Source of the DNA: Gemmatimonadota bacterium
GTDB taxonomy: Bacteria; Latescibacterota; UBA2968; UBA8231
Reading direction: 5' to 3'
Length of the DNA stretch: 64,000 nucleotides
Assembly (NCBI GenBank): GCA_009840005.1
Contig: VXOR01000092.1
Span: forward strand, 1-64,000
The notes under the pieces are model-generated. The model was not told the origin of the DNA and made no database searches. It worked only from the letters and a program-made list of their open reading frames with translations. Numbering within the stretch: position 1 is the stretch's first letter; each line of letters begins with the position of its first letter. The translations under genes were made by a program, and so were the position numbers. Shown piece by piece: positions 25,808 through 35,199 of the stretch.

Positions 25808-25924
25808 GAGGCTATACGTAGGACCAAGACGGTTTAGTTAGGTACTATGTAAACGATGAGACGGATGCCAAGCTGCCGTGAAGGGACACCAGTTAGCAAA
25901 AGCTACAACCAAGGATGTGCGCGG

Positions 25925-27280
25925 ATGAACCGCCCGTGGAAAGTCCCGTTTCATAAGAATAGCAAGCTGCAAAGCTGCTTGGCGTTGTCGCTGGCCTTGC
26001 ATCTGCTGGTGCTTTTCGGCCTCATGCGCCATGAGCGAGTTACGCAATACTCGGTACTGTCGCCGATCATGGTCGAGTTCACCAAGCGTCCACCGCCGCA
26101 GCGCAGCCTCACCCGCCGCCAACGACCCCAACAGCGTCCGTTGGTGCGGCGTCCGGCCCTGCAAGCGGCTCCGGTGGTGGCGCAGCGGCCGGCTCATACG
26201 GCGTCGCGTCGGCTGCCGATGGTGCAGGCTGCGGCGTTGCGGCTGCCGACCGCGTCGCTGCCGGATCGGCTGGTGTTGCCGGTGCCAGACTTTCCGGCGC
26301 GGCAGATTGGGCCGCAGATGCGGGCGGGCGCGTTGACCGGGACGCGGCAAGGGGCCGATGAGATTGATTTGGGTTTGGAGTTGCTGGATGTGGAGGCACT
26401 GGACACGGGCCGGCACCGGGCGATGGTGGTGGTTGATCCGCAAGACCGGCGCAAGCTCAAGGGTTTTCTCTATATGTCCGGCATCTACAGCCCTTCTATT
26501 GAGCGGGCTGAGTACAATGAACAGGCCAAAAACATGCGAGTGCGCTCGTATCACCAGATGCCGCGTCAGATGGCGGAACGGCGGATGCTGCAAGGGTTGG
26601 CCGATAAGATGACGGCCAGTACGCAGGTTCATGTCGAAGTGCGCGATGCAGTGCGGCTGGACGATCCGCAGCTTTTGCAAGTGCCTTTTGTCCTTTTGAC
26701 GGTCAATACACCGTTTGGGTTTACCGACAGCGAGGCGGCCAATTTGGGGGCGTATTTGACCGGCGGTGGGTTCCTGTTTGTCGATATCGTCCGCCTTTTG
26801 TGGGCTAGTTCCAATTTTAGTAACGCTGAATTGGACATTCCGGTAGTGCGGTCGCTGATTCGCGCCAGCTTCGCGGCGGTAGGCTACCAAGAATGGAAGG
26901 ACTGGCAGTTCCGTCGCTTAGAGATGACCCATCCGCTCTATCATTGCTTTTACGATATAAACAGCCTGCCACGCGGAGTGCGCGATATAGATTTTCTGTT
27001 TAGTTCTGGACGCGTCGATCGACCCCGCACCCCGGACTATTTGGAGGGCATCCTGATTGGCGATCAGTTGGTTGGAGGGTATTCGATGCGGAACTACGCC
27101 GATTTTTGGGCGGGCGTCATCAAGCAGGAACAGGATAGGGCTTTGCGAACGAACCAAATCGGTAGCCCGTTTTTCGCCAGTGCCGAGGAGCCGTTGGTGT
27201 ATAATTTGGGGGTGAATCTCGTGGTGTACGCGCTGACGCGTGAGGGATCGCTGGCGCGGCAATTAGTCGATGCGGACTGA
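25925..27280 (+). CDS. TonB-like N-terminus fused to a DUF4159 domain, copy 1
   Basis: A 451-residue protein. Residues 1-40 are a short basic tail and one membrane helix (LQSCLALSLALHLLVLFGL), ending in MVEFTKRPPP as in TonB/energy-transducer proteins. A Pro/Arg/Gln-rich periplasmic linker follows to about 115. From about 160 to the end is DUF4159 (LLTVNTPFGFTDSEAANLGAYLTGGGFLFVDI … HPLYHCFYDI … NLVVYALTREG), a fold related to class I glutamine-amidotransferase-like domains and often seen in gliding or aerotolerance-type operons of FCB bacteria. The role is unknown. Copies 2 (32088) and 3 (46805) share a nearly identical first half. The start is the ATG at 25925, as in the other copies. Confidence 0.8.
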   Translation: MNRPWKVPFHKNSKLQSCLALSLALHLLVLFGLMRHERVTQYSVLSPIMVEFTKRPPPQRSLTRRQRPQQRPLVRRPALQAAPVVAQRPAHTASRRLPMVQAAALRLPTASLPDRLVLPVPDFPARQIGPQMRAGALTGTRQGADEIDLGLELLDVEALDTGRHRAMVVVDPQDRRKLKGFLYMSGIYSPSIERAEYNEQAKNMRVRSYHQMPRQMAERRMLQGLADKMTASTQVHVEVRDAVRLDDPQLLQVPFVLLTVNTPFGFTDSEAANLGAYLTGGGFLFVDIVRLLWASSNFSNAELDIPVVRSLIRASFAAVGYQEWKDWQFRRLEMTHPLYHCFYDINSLPRGVRDIDFLFSSGRVDRPRTPDYLEGILIGDQLVGGYSMRNYADFWAGVIKQEQDRALRTNQIGSPFFASAEEPLVYNLGVNLVVYALTREGSLARQLVDAD

Positions 27281-27331
27281 GTTGAGGGATGTTGTGTCGT
27301 GATACTATAACCAAGGGGGGCACTGCAAGTT

Positions 27332-28537
27332 ATGGAAATCATTCCGTTAATTTCCGAACGAGACGTAGCCGTACAGCGGGCACGGGTCGCACAAAATCGA
27401 GATGTACGCACGCAAGCGAAGGCTTGTCTCTTGTTGGGGCGCTACTACAAGGAACAAGGTGAACTCGACAAGGCCGAAGGGCTTTATCAAAGAGCCCTTG
27501 CGAAAGCACGGCAGTGGCGGGCGCATGAGATGGAAGCTGATGCGTGTAGCGGCTTGGGGCTTATGTATCAAGTCAAGGGGCAGATGGATAAAGCGGTTGA
27601 CTACCTCAATAAAGCCTTTGCGATCAACAAGGAACGCGGCGATGAGGAGCGGTTGGCCGTCAACTATAGCAATAGAGGCTTTGTCTCTCATCTCCAAGGC
27701 AAAATTGAAGAAGCGCAAGAGTTGCACACTCGTGCTCAGCAACTTCACGAGGCGTCGGGCAATAGAGCCTATTGGGCGGAAGAATGTGGCAACTTGGGGC
27801 AATTGGCACTTCAGCAGAACAAGCCGGAAGAGGCTGAATCCTACTTCCAGCAGGGGCTAAGCGTGTGCCAAGAACTTGGTGATCTGCCGGGTATTTCCGG
27901 CCACTATCAGGGCTTAGGTATGGTCTATCTCGGCCAGAAACGTTTGGCCGAAGCCGAAGCCATCCTCAAAAAAGGTATTGCGATTGAGGAGCGGCTCCAG
28001 CGCGATGAGGGATTGGCACATCACTACAGTGTCTTGGGGGGTGTATATAGCCAGACGGGTCAATTTGATGAGGCGGAAGCCATGTACCGTCGGACGCTGG
28101 CTATTCAACGAAAATTGGGCCACAAACAGTTTGAAGCTCGCACTGTGGGCGGTCTTGGTCAGGTAATGCGAGAGAAAGGGGACACACACGAAGCCATGGC
28201 GTTGTTCTATCAGGCGAGGGAACTGTTTGATGTGATCGGGGACAACAAAGGCCGAGCGGTACAAGCGGTTCTTTTGGGCAATGTCTATATGGAGGTTGAA
28301 AACGTTAAGGCGGCAGAGGAGGCGTATCGCCAGGCGGTGCAATTATTTGCGAAAGTATCGGACTTGGAGGCCGTAGCCGACGTTAGAGTCAGCTTGGGTA
28401 GGGTCTATGCGTCGAATCAGGCTCCTTTTGATGCCTCACTTCAGTGGCGGCAAGCACTGGAACTCTACCGCGAACTCCAGCTAGACGACAAAATTGAGTT
28501 TGTAGAAGAACTGCTGAGGGCGAACAGCCGAATGTAA
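27332..28537 (+). CDS. Tetratricopeptide repeat protein
   Basis: A 401-residue protein without signal peptide, made of about nine 40-residue TPRs of the kinesin-light-chain/NB-ARC-associated type (A..LLGRYYKEQGELDKAEGLYQRAL, YSVLGGVYSQTGQFDEAEAMYRRTLAIQRKLG). It should be a cytoplasmic scaffold. It has no counterpart in the second cassette. It is 8 bp from the glycosyltransferase-transglutaminase gene, so it may assemble or present its partner. The 30 bp before the ATG (ACTATAACC…GGGCACTG) are repeated before the decayed promoter at 25321, marking a rearrangement point. Confidence 0.85.
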   Translation: MEIIPLISERDVAVQRARVAQNRDVRTQAKACLLLGRYYKEQGELDKAEGLYQRALAKARQWRAHEMEADACSGLGLMYQVKGQMDKAVDYLNKAFAINKERGDEERLAVNYSNRGFVSHLQGKIEEAQELHTRAQQLHEASGNRAYWAEECGNLGQLALQQNKPEEAESYFQQGLSVCQELGDLPGISGHYQGLGMVYLGQKRLAEAEAILKKGIAIEERLQRDEGLAHHYSVLGGVYSQTGQFDEAEAMYRRTLAIQRKLGHKQFEARTVGGLGQVMREKGDTHEAMALFYQARELFDVIGDNKGRAVQAVLLGNVYMEVENVKAAEEAYRQAVQLFAKVSDLEAVADVRVSLGRVYASNQAPFDASLQWRQALELYRELQLDDKIEFVEELLRANSRM

Positions 28538-28545
28538 AGGACAAG

Positions 28546-31026
28546 ATGATGTTTAACGCAATACGACAGCGGACCGTAGCTGGACTTTTCAAGATCATAA
28601 GACGTCTTGAACAAAAAGAACACTCTCGCCATCTAGGTCGGGACAAAGTTTCAATACTGATCTTTTTTCATGGCTTCGATAGCGTTTCTGTGCATCGTGC
28701 TTTGGTAGTGGGTAAGACGCTCGGGGGCCGAGGATATAGAGTCGAGTTTGCGGGCACGGGTCCGTTTGCCGATCGAGTCCGAGAAGCAGAGTTCCCGCTG
28801 CACGGCCTTGCCACGCCGATACAAGACTTGGGATCAGTGCTGAATTTTGGCACCAATGAAGCAGACCACGACTCGGCCATCCAGCAGAGCGTAGAAGCCG
28901 AGCAGGCGTTGATTAGCTGCTTGAAGCCCGATTTCGCTATCGTAGATTCTCGCCCCACAATGCGGGTAACGTCGGCGTTGGCAGGGATTGATGTGGTTTG
29001 TATAACGTCAGCATACAATATGCCTGAGTACTCCTACTCGAATCACTCGCCTGAGTTTGTGCGTACTTGGGATGCCTTAATCGGACGTACGATCCATCGA
29101 GAATGGCCTTGTGGGGCGACATTTAGGGCCATGTACCTACTCTGCGATATTCCAGCAGTTCATCCGCTGGGATCGGAGATGCCCGACAACTACTCCTTTG
29201 TAGGACCGCTCCTTGAGGGACTTGATGTAGAGGAGCAAGGCGATATGGTGCGGGAAGGGTTGTACTGGGAGCTCAGAACGTTGGAAGTCGATTGGTCCTC
29301 CATTCAAGAGGCTCTGCAAAAGTTAGGCAGGCAGGGGATTCGGCAGTGGGTGGTTCCACCTGTTGGGGTACATATTGACCCGATAGAAAACGGCAAGATC
29401 GTCGATCCGAGTTTTTTGCCACAGGCGGCCTCGCAAGCGGCCCTCTTTGCTGGCGGCGGCGATCCCGGTTTCTTCTATCAAGCTCTGTTCAAGGGCATCC
29501 CCGTCATTGGGTTGCCCACGAATGAGCCGCAAGACTATTTCAGCGATCGCCTGCAAGCCCTAGGGCTAGGAATTAAATTGAGCTATCGAGACTTCACCCG
29601 ACCGATGGCACTCGTCCAAAGTGTAGAGGGCGTGTTAAATCACTATGCGATCTTCGCTAAACGATGCCGTGCTTTTGCCACCGATATACGAGGATGGCAG
29701 GATGCCCATCGCGTCGCGGATATAGTTGATGGATACTGGATGAATCGTACGAAAAAAAACCAACTCGATTCACAGTACCAGATGAGTCAACGCGATTTTG
29801 TCCGGCAGTTGTCGTTGAGTACGGTACTCAATGACGAGCAAATTGAAGAGATGCTCGAAAATGGGTGCAATCACCAGATGCCGCATGAAGTGAGACCAGA
29901 TGGCATCTGGTATGATCGTTTCGATTCGTGGAATTGGCTATACGATAACGACGCTCGCTTTTTTGCGCGTGATTACGAGGCGCGTGAGGAGATGCGCTCG
30001 TTCTTCATTACCAAAAAGAATGGTGCGCTTCATCCGGCTATGGATCGCCAGCGTTTGCAGTTGACGTACACCTTTACTTTGTCGGCTATCGAGGACGCAA
30101 CACATAATATGCGGGTATTCCTGCCGTATCCAATAGCTACCGACTTTCAGACGGATATAAAGCTACTGTCTTGCCATCCTACGGAAATGCAAGAACACTT
30201 TTTACCACACGCCGGTTTCTTCTATGGCTGTCCTGCTGTCTGTGATTTTAGCTCCGGTGAGGCATATACGTTTTCTTACGTATGCGAATTGACAGTTTAT
30301 TCGAGAGTGATGGGTACCACCGGAATAACACAGACGCTCACACCCGAACAGTTCGAGTGCTACACAATCGTCGATGAATCCCTAGTAGAACATCCACTCG
30401 TCCGCCGTTGTTGGGAGGATGTGGGCATGGACGAAGGGACAAGCGACTTGGAAAAAGCCCGTCTTTTATATGATTACTTGGCCAAGAACAAGCATTTCAA
30501 GAAAACCAAAGATACCTGCCAATGCTATAAGTGCAGCACGCTAAAAGCACTGACGGACGACGGCGGCCATTGTATTACGTTGGCTCGTGCCTTTATTGCC
30601 CTTTGCCGCCTGCAAAACATACCAGCCCGCGAGCAGACCGGAGCCATAGCGGTCAATCCGCTGGGTCCGAACCAGTACGAGAACTGGACGTATAACGAAG
30701 GGGTGTTTGGGCACACATGGGCTGAGGTCTTCATCGCAGATTTTGGATGGGTTCCCGTGGAATTTCACGGGATCAGCATCGGTACGCCAGCACTGACGGA
30801 AGCCAATGTGCAAAATGAGGTATTGCGTCATAAGGTCATGGAGAATAGCGATCCCTATTTTGACTTTTTCTTTGGCCATTTGGACTGCTTCCACGTTGTA
30901 TGCTCAAACGCTGTTAAAGAAATGCCACCAGCCGTTGTGTATGAAGAGACGGATAACGGCCTTCCTCACATTCATCGACCGGATGCTCTGAGAGAAGAGT
31001 ACCGCTTGGTCTTTGGATGTATATAG
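28546..31026 (+). CDS. Glycosyltransferase-transglutaminase fusion protein, copy A
   Basis: An 826-residue cytoplasmic-looking protein. Residues about 35-410 resemble a GT-B glycosyltransferase of the MGT/MurG type (FFHGFDSVSVHRALVVGKTLGGRGY … ALFKGIPVIGLPTNEPQDYF). The glycine-rich donor loop seen in copy B (FNCGSTG) is absent here, and the region is shorter. Residues about 430-826 are a transglutaminase-like domain with Cys676 (DGGHCITLARAF), His723 (GHTWAEV) and Glu739 (WVPVEFHG) in place of the usual Asp. Such folds act as proteases, amidases or acyltransferases as well as crosslinkers. It is followed by a GT2 gene, as in cassette B. Fusion and gene order are clear; the substrate is unknown. 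Confidence 0.75.
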   Translation: MMFNAIRQRTVAGLFKIIRRLEQKEHSRHLGRDKVSILIFFHGFDSVSVHRALVVGKTLGGRGYRVEFAGTGPFADRVREAEFPLHGLATPIQDLGSVLNFGTNEADHDSAIQQSVEAEQALISCLKPDFAIVDSRPTMRVTSALAGIDVVCITSAYNMPEYSYSNHSPEFVRTWDALIGRTIHREWPCGATFRAMYLLCDIPAVHPLGSEMPDNYSFVGPLLEGLDVEEQGDMVREGLYWELRTLEVDWSSIQEALQKLGRQGIRQWVVPPVGVHIDPIENGKIVDPSFLPQAASQAALFAGGGDPGFFYQALFKGIPVIGLPTNEPQDYFSDRLQALGLGIKLSYRDFTRPMALVQSVEGVLNHYAIFAKRCRAFATDIRGWQDAHRVADIVDGYWMNRTKKNQLDSQYQMSQRDFVRQLSLSTVLNDEQIEEMLENGCNHQMPHEVRPDGIWYDRFDSWNWLYDNDARFFARDYEAREEMRSFFITKKNGALHPAMDRQRLQLTYTFTLSAIEDATHNMRVFLPYPIATDFQTDIKLLSCHPTEMQEHFLPHAGFFYGCPAVCDFSSGEAYTFSYVCELTVYSRVMGTTGITQTLTPEQFECYTIVDESLVEHPLVRRCWEDVGMDEGTSDLEKARLLYDYLAKNKHFKKTKDTCQCYKCSTLKALTDDGGHCITLARAFIALCRLQNIPAREQTGAIAVNPLGPNQYENWTYNEGVFGHTWAEVFIADFGWVPVEFHGISIGTPALTEANVQNEVLRHKVMENSDPYFDFFFGHLDCFHVVCSNAVKEMPPAVVYEETDNGLPHIHRPDALREEYRLVFGCI

Positions 31027-31038
31027 GGAGCGAGCGCA

Positions 31039-32091
31039 ATGGATATTTCGGTCGTCATCGCCGCCCACAATCAGCGCGCTCGGTTGCGGCTTGTGTTAAG
31101 CGGCTTGGCTGTGCAAACATGCTTTGAGGGCCAGTTTGAGGTTATCGTGGTGGACGATGGTAGCACGGATGGAACGGGCGATTTTCTACGTGAGTATGAG
31201 CACATGCCCATAAAAGTTATCCCCTTGGATGCCAATGTAGGCCGCTGTCGAGCGCGGAATATCGGTATCGCGGAAGCGCGGGGCGACGTAGTTGCCTTTT
31301 TAGATGGAGACGCCTTACCCGGTCCCGATTGGTTGGCTCAACATTGGCAGTTCTTTCAGTGCTACAATGGCGTAACGAGCGGATTCCAGTATTGCCTGCC
31401 TCGTTTGGAATACGTTCAAGACCCACAAAGGGGCCTTCCTTGGGAGGACGTTCCGGCGTCGGTGGCTCATACCATGCGGACACAGCCCGACGCATTTCGG
31501 GTGACCGAGGCGATGATACAGTCCGATTTCGCGGCGATTAATCTGTTAGCTCAAGAGGGTGGGTATCCCTTTCCAGAATTAAAGTTGATGCAAGACCAAG
31601 TACAAGTGCTCTTTGACCATGTACCCGACTCGCCGATCGGCTGGATCAGTTTTTATCCCCACAATGCGGCGGCTCCGCGTGCGGCCCTTGAGGAGGTCGG
31701 TGGTTTTGACGAAGGGTTGCCGCATTCTGAGGGCTGGGATTTGGCCTATCGCCTGATGCGGCATGGATATAAGATGCGCTTTGCCGCCAAGGCACCGAGC
31801 TATCACCTGTATCATCACCACGACTTTTTTAATCCGCAAAATGCGTTTGCCGAATCGCAAAAGCGGCGTAGGGCTATAGCCCGTATAGCGGAGAAAAATG
31901 ACGATCCCAAGCTCTATCTGATCGAATTTTGGTTTGCCGCTCTATGGCCGGACTCCTTTGTTCCCGAGGAGATACGCCTCCACAGCTTGATGGCATTTCA
32001 CGAAACACATCAGACCATTTCGAGCGACGAAATGGCAGAGCGCGTGCGAATGCTTGACTTTCATCCTTTGCGGGGAGACATGCGCGGATGA
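31039..32091 (+). CDS. GT2 family glycosyltransferase, copy A
   Basis: A 350-residue GT-A-fold enzyme. The N-terminus MDISVVIAAHNQ, the nucleotide-binding VVDDGSTDGT (38-47) and the metal-binding DxD (FLDGDALP, Asp89/Asp91) are intact, and GWDLAYRLMRHGY provides the acceptor-side ED-like region. The last 100 residues are specific to this pair (YHLYHHHDFFNPQNAF …) and are conserved in the copy at 43814. No membrane segment. It is coupled downstream by a 4-bp overlap to the second DUF4159 gene. It probably transfers a sugar to a protein or a lipid-linked chain. Confidence 0.87.
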   Translation: MDISVVIAAHNQRARLRLVLSGLAVQTCFEGQFEVIVVDDGSTDGTGDFLREYEHMPIKVIPLDANVGRCRARNIGIAEARGDVVAFLDGDALPGPDWLAQHWQFFQCYNGVTSGFQYCLPRLEYVQDPQRGLPWEDVPASVAHTMRTQPDAFRVTEAMIQSDFAAINLLAQEGGYPFPELKLMQDQVQVLFDHVPDSPIGWISFYPHNAAAPRAALEEVGGFDEGLPHSEGWDLAYRLMRHGYKMRFAAKAPSYHLYHHHDFFNPQNAFAESQKRRRAIARIAEKNDDPKLYLIEFWFAALWPDSFVPEEIRLHSLMAFHETHQTISSDEMAERVRMLDFHPLRGDMRG

Positions 32092-33428
32092 ACCGGCCGT
32101 GGAAAGTCCCGTTCCACAGAAATAGCAAGCTGCAAAGCTGCTTGGCGTTGTCGCTGGCCTTGCATCTGCTGCTACTCTTCGGCCTCATGCGCCACGAGCG
32201 GGTCACGCAATATCCGGTGCTGCCGCAGATCATGGTCGAGTTCACCAAGCGCCCGCCGCCGCAGCGGAGCCTCACCCGCCGCCAACGGCCCCAACAGCGT
32301 CCGTTGGTGCGGCGTCCGGCCCGGCAAGTGGCTCCGGTGGTGGCGCAGCGTCCGGCTCCTACGGCGTCGCGTCCCCTGCCGACGGTGCAGGCTGCGGCGT
32401 TGCGGCTGCCTACGGCGTCGCTGCCGGATCGGCTGGTGCTGCCGGTGCCAGACTTTCCGGCGCGGCAGATTGGGCCGCAGATGCGGGCGGGGGCGTTGAC
32501 CGGGACGCGGCAGGGGGCCGATGAGATCGACTTGTCCTTGGAGTTGCTGGATGTGGAGGCATTGGACACGGGTCGGCATCGGGCGATGGTGGTGGTTGAT
32601 CCGCAAGACCGGCGCCAGCTCAAGGGTTTTCTCTATATGTCTGGCCTCTATAGCCCTTCTATTGACCGGGCCGAAGAGAGTGTGCGGGCGGAAAACATCC
32701 AAGTGCGCTGGTATCACCAAATGCCGCGTCAGATGGTGGAACGGCGGATGTTGCAAGGGTTGGCCGATAAGATGACGGCCAGTACGCAGGTTCACGTCGA
32801 AGTGCGCGATGCCGTGCGGCTGGACGATCCGCAGCTTTTGCAAGTGCCCTTCGTCCTGCTGACGGTCAATACGCCGTTTGATTTTACCGACAGCGAGGCG
32901 GCCAATTTGGGGGCGTATTTGACCGGCGGCGGGTTCTTGTTTGTCGATATTGTGAGCATGTTGTGGGCCGATTACAGCGACGACCAATTAGACATTCCGG
33001 CGGTGCGGTCGCTGATTCGCGCCGGGTTCGCGGCGGTGGGCTATCAAGAGTGGAAGGACTGGCAGTTTAAGCACTTGGAGATAAGTCATCCGCTCTATCA
33101 TTGTTTTTACGATGTAAAGAGCCTGCCGCGCGGGATGCGCGACCTGCACTTTTTGGCGGGAGACTACCCGCCGCGCACGCCGGACTATTTGGAGGGCATC
33201 GTGGTCGGCGATCAGGTGGTGGGGGTGTATTCGCTGCGGAACTACGCTGATTTTTGGGCGGGCATTGGTCGTGAGTTGGTGGATTGGTCGTTGGTCAATA
33301 ACGTGGCTAATCACTCGGTGCTGGTCAGTGCCGAGGAGCCGTTGGTGTATAACTTGGGCGTCAATCTCGTGGTGTACGCGCTGACGCGGGAAGGATCATT
33401 GGCGCGGCAATTAGTCGATGCCGACTAA
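32088..33428 (+). CDS. TonB-like N-terminus fused to a DUF4159 domain, copy 2
   Basis: A 446-residue close paralogue of the gene at 25925: the same TonB-like membrane helix (ALSLALHLLLLFGLM), Pro/Arg-rich linker and DUF4159 domain (TPFDFTDSEAANLGAYLTGGGFLFVDI). Differences cluster at residues about 195-215 and 360-430; long stretches are otherwise identical to copy 1, which implies recent duplication or gene conversion. The ATGA overlap with the GT2 gene fixes the start. It is the last gene of cassette A. Confidence 0.82.
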   Translation: MNRPWKVPFHRNSKLQSCLALSLALHLLLLFGLMRHERVTQYPVLPQIMVEFTKRPPPQRSLTRRQRPQQRPLVRRPARQVAPVVAQRPAPTASRPLPTVQAAALRLPTASLPDRLVLPVPDFPARQIGPQMRAGALTGTRQGADEIDLSLELLDVEALDTGRHRAMVVVDPQDRRQLKGFLYMSGLYSPSIDRAEESVRAENIQVRWYHQMPRQMVERRMLQGLADKMTASTQVHVEVRDAVRLDDPQLLQVPFVLLTVNTPFDFTDSEAANLGAYLTGGGFLFVDIVSMLWADYSDDQLDIPAVRSLIRAGFAAVGYQEWKDWQFKHLEISHPLYHCFYDVKSLPRGMRDLHFLAGDYPPRTPDYLEGIVVGDQVVGVYSLRNYADFWAGIGRELVDWSLVNNVANHSVLVSAEEPLVYNLGVNLVVYALTREGSLARQLVDAD

Positions 33429-33500
33429 AAGATAGGCGGGTTGCCTTGACCAGAGTCGGTAGCCAGCAGCCAGTCGCGGTGGTTGACCAAATGCAGTATG

Positions 33501-33532
33501 TATCGTAAAATAGTCATGACCATTTTACGATA
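33501..33532 (+). promoter_or_regulatory. 32-bp palindromic operator before the ATPase gene
   Basis: Two 16-bp arms, the left beginning TATCGTAAAAT and the right ending ATTTTACGATA, meet at the central TCATGA with a single mismatch. It lies 21 bp before the ATG of the DUF4143 ATPase gene and probably overlaps its promoter. A dimeric repressor site is likely; the protein itself might bind. Confidence 0.65.
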
Positions 33533-33553
33533 TATACCCCGTTTAGTCAGCCG

Positions 33554-34759
33554 ATGAGACGCCTGTACGAACACCGCATCCAAACGCATTTCGGCGAAAA
33601 TCGCCAGATGCTCTTCCTCATGGGGCCGCGCCAAGTTGGCAAGACGACCAGCGCCCGGCGCGGGGCTGCCGACAGCGGGGCAGCGGTTTATCTCAACTGG
33701 GACAACGGCGACGACCGCCAGCGCATTCTCGCCGGCCCGGCCGCTATTGCCGAAGCCTTGGGCCTAGACCGGCTGCGCGAAAACTTGCCGATCTGCACGT
33801 TAGACGAGTTGCACAAGTTCGGGCGCTGGAAAGGGTTGCTCAAAGGGCTTTTTGATACGTACGGGGACCAAGCTCGCTTTATCGTCACCGGCAGTGCGCG
33901 TCTGGATGTCTTTAAGGCGGGCGGCGACAGTTTGATGGGGCGCTACTTCGGCTACCGCATGCACCCGCTGTCGGTGGCCGAATTGTTGGCCCCCCAAGCC
34001 AGCGGAGCCATCCGGCCTCCGGCCCCCCTCGGCGCTGGAGCCTTTGCCGACCTGCTCCAATTCGGCGGGTATCCCGAGCCGTTGCTCCGAGCCGATACCC
34101 GCTTCTGGCGTCGCTGGAGCCGCACGCGCGTCCAGCAGCTATTCAAGGAGGACCTGCGGAGCCTGACGCAGGTGCGCGAGCTAGGGCAGGTAGAGACGCT
34201 GGCCGAATTGATTCGGCAGCAGTGCGGCCAGCTCACCAGCTATGCTAGCCTCGCACGCGCTATTAGTGCTTCTGTAGATAGCGTCCGGCGCTGGATTGGC
34301 ATCCTCGAATCGCTCTACTTCTGTTATGCGATTCGGCCTTGGTCGGCCAATGTGGCTCGCTCTTTGCGCAAAGAGCCTAAGTACTATTTGTGGGACTGGT
34401 CGCAGGCCCCCGACGCGGGTTCCCGCGCCGAGAATATGGTGGCCAGTGCGCTCCTGAAAGCCGTGCATCTGTGGAGCGATGACGGCGCAGGCGATTTCGG
34501 TCTGTTTTTTCTGCGCGACAAGCAACAACGCGAGGTGGATTTTGTCGTCGTCCGCGATGGACGGCCTTGGTTTCTAGTCGAAGTCAAGAGCTCCGGCCGC
34601 GTCTCCTTGTCTCCGGCCTTGCATTTATTTCAACGCCAGACGGGCGCACTGCACGCTTTGCAAGTGGCCTTGGACTTGCCATACATCGAGCGCGACTGTT
34701 TTGCCCACTCCCAACCCATTATCGTGCCAGCGCAGACCTTCCTCTCGCAACTGGTTTAA
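33554..34759 (+). CDS. AAA+ ATPase with DUF4143 C-terminal domain
   Basis: A 401-residue protein. The AAA_14-type ATPase domain has Walker A GPRQVGKTT (about residues 24-32), Walker B TLDELHKF and sensor VTGSARLD. The DUF4143 domain (about 200-360) has a nuclease-like REVDFVVVRDGRPWFLVEVKSS motif (D-x-ExK). Genes of this family are common, move between genomes, and are often regarded as defence- or toxin-like, but their role is unsettled. It stands alone between the two cassettes with its own palindromic operator, and looks like an insertion. Confidence 0.87.
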   Translation: MRRLYEHRIQTHFGENRQMLFLMGPRQVGKTTSARRGAADSGAAVYLNWDNGDDRQRILAGPAAIAEALGLDRLRENLPICTLDELHKFGRWKGLLKGLFDTYGDQARFIVTGSARLDVFKAGGDSLMGRYFGYRMHPLSVAELLAPQASGAIRPPAPLGAGAFADLLQFGGYPEPLLRADTRFWRRWSRTRVQQLFKEDLRSLTQVRELGQVETLAELIRQQCGQLTSYASLARAISASVDSVRRWIGILESLYFCYAIRPWSANVARSLRKEPKYYLWDWSQAPDAGSRAENMVASALLKAVHLWSDDGAGDFGLFFLRDKQQREVDFVVVRDGRPWFLVEVKSSGRVSLSPALHLFQRQTGALHALQVALDLPYIERDCFAHSQPIIVPAQTFLSQLV

Positions 34760-34868
34760 CGGATGGTACGCATCGGCTCGGTATAAGGAGCCGGAGTCTA
34801 TCTGGTGCGGCAGCACCAAGGCGATAAGACGCGTATCCACAAAAACAGCGAAAGGGGATACACACAAT

Positions 34869-34887
34869 GTAGGGCGCTCGCCCCTAC
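34869..34887 (+). repeat. Dispersed GTAGGG…CCCTAC hairpin
   Basis: GTAGGGCG/CGCCCCTAC arms with a 2-nt turn and one bulge, downstream of the ATPase gene. This is a short intergenic hairpin of a kind scattered in such genomes and could serve as a weak bidirectional terminator. The remaining stretch 34760-34912 shows no gene. Confidence 0.45.
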
Positions 34888-34912
34888 GTTAAATCGTGCC
34901 ACTTTTGTGCCT

Positions 34913-34954
34913 TACCGCATGCAGAAATACGGGTTGCGCGGCCCGAAAAAGTAG
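34913..34954 (+). pseudogene. Fossil of the last 14 codons of the sigma-54 activator gene
   Basis: Reads YRMQKYGLRGPKK-stop, against YRMQKYGLRRPKK-stop at the end of the activator (17478-17519). It lies immediately before the second set of palindromes. It shows that the control region of cassette B was copied from the region behind the activator gene. Confidence 0.85.
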
Positions 34955-34997
34955 CACTGGACCTAGGCGACCGCCCGCCAATGCAAGCGGTGGCGGT

Positions 34998-35077
34998 CCA
35001 CGAAAAATTCGTGTAGGTCCACGAAAAATTCGTGTAGGTCCACAAAAAATTCGTGGAGATCCACAAAAAATTCGTGG
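34998..35077 (+). promoter_or_regulatory. Four phased palindromes: probable activator binding sites, copy B
   Basis: Four 17-bp units start at 34998, 35019, 35040 and 35061, again with a 21-bp period. Units 1-2 read CCACGAAAAATTCGTGT and units 3-4 CCACAAAAAATTCGTGG, so each has lost one outer base of the palindrome while the GAA/TTC or AAA/TTC core is kept. They lie about 120 bp upstream of the promoter at 35200. Cassette A has three units, so unit number changed after duplication. Confidence 0.8.
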
Positions 35078-35150
35078 ACCACCGTGCGCGGACGGCGCGG
35101 CAGCGCACCGCAGTAATGTGCGTCTCATAATTTTAAGTATCATGTTTTTC

Positions 35151-35182
35151 AATCCTTTAGGTGCATTCTAAAGGATTTTTTT
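35151..35182 (+). terminator. Intrinsic terminator insulating cassette B
   Basis: Stem AATCCTTTAGG with TCTAAAGGATT, loop TGCAT, then T7. Against the copy at 17693, the T-G pair became T-A and the innermost G-C became G-T, so pairing is kept. Confidence 0.85.
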
Positions 35183-35199
35183 GTGCGTGGGCTGCTTTT

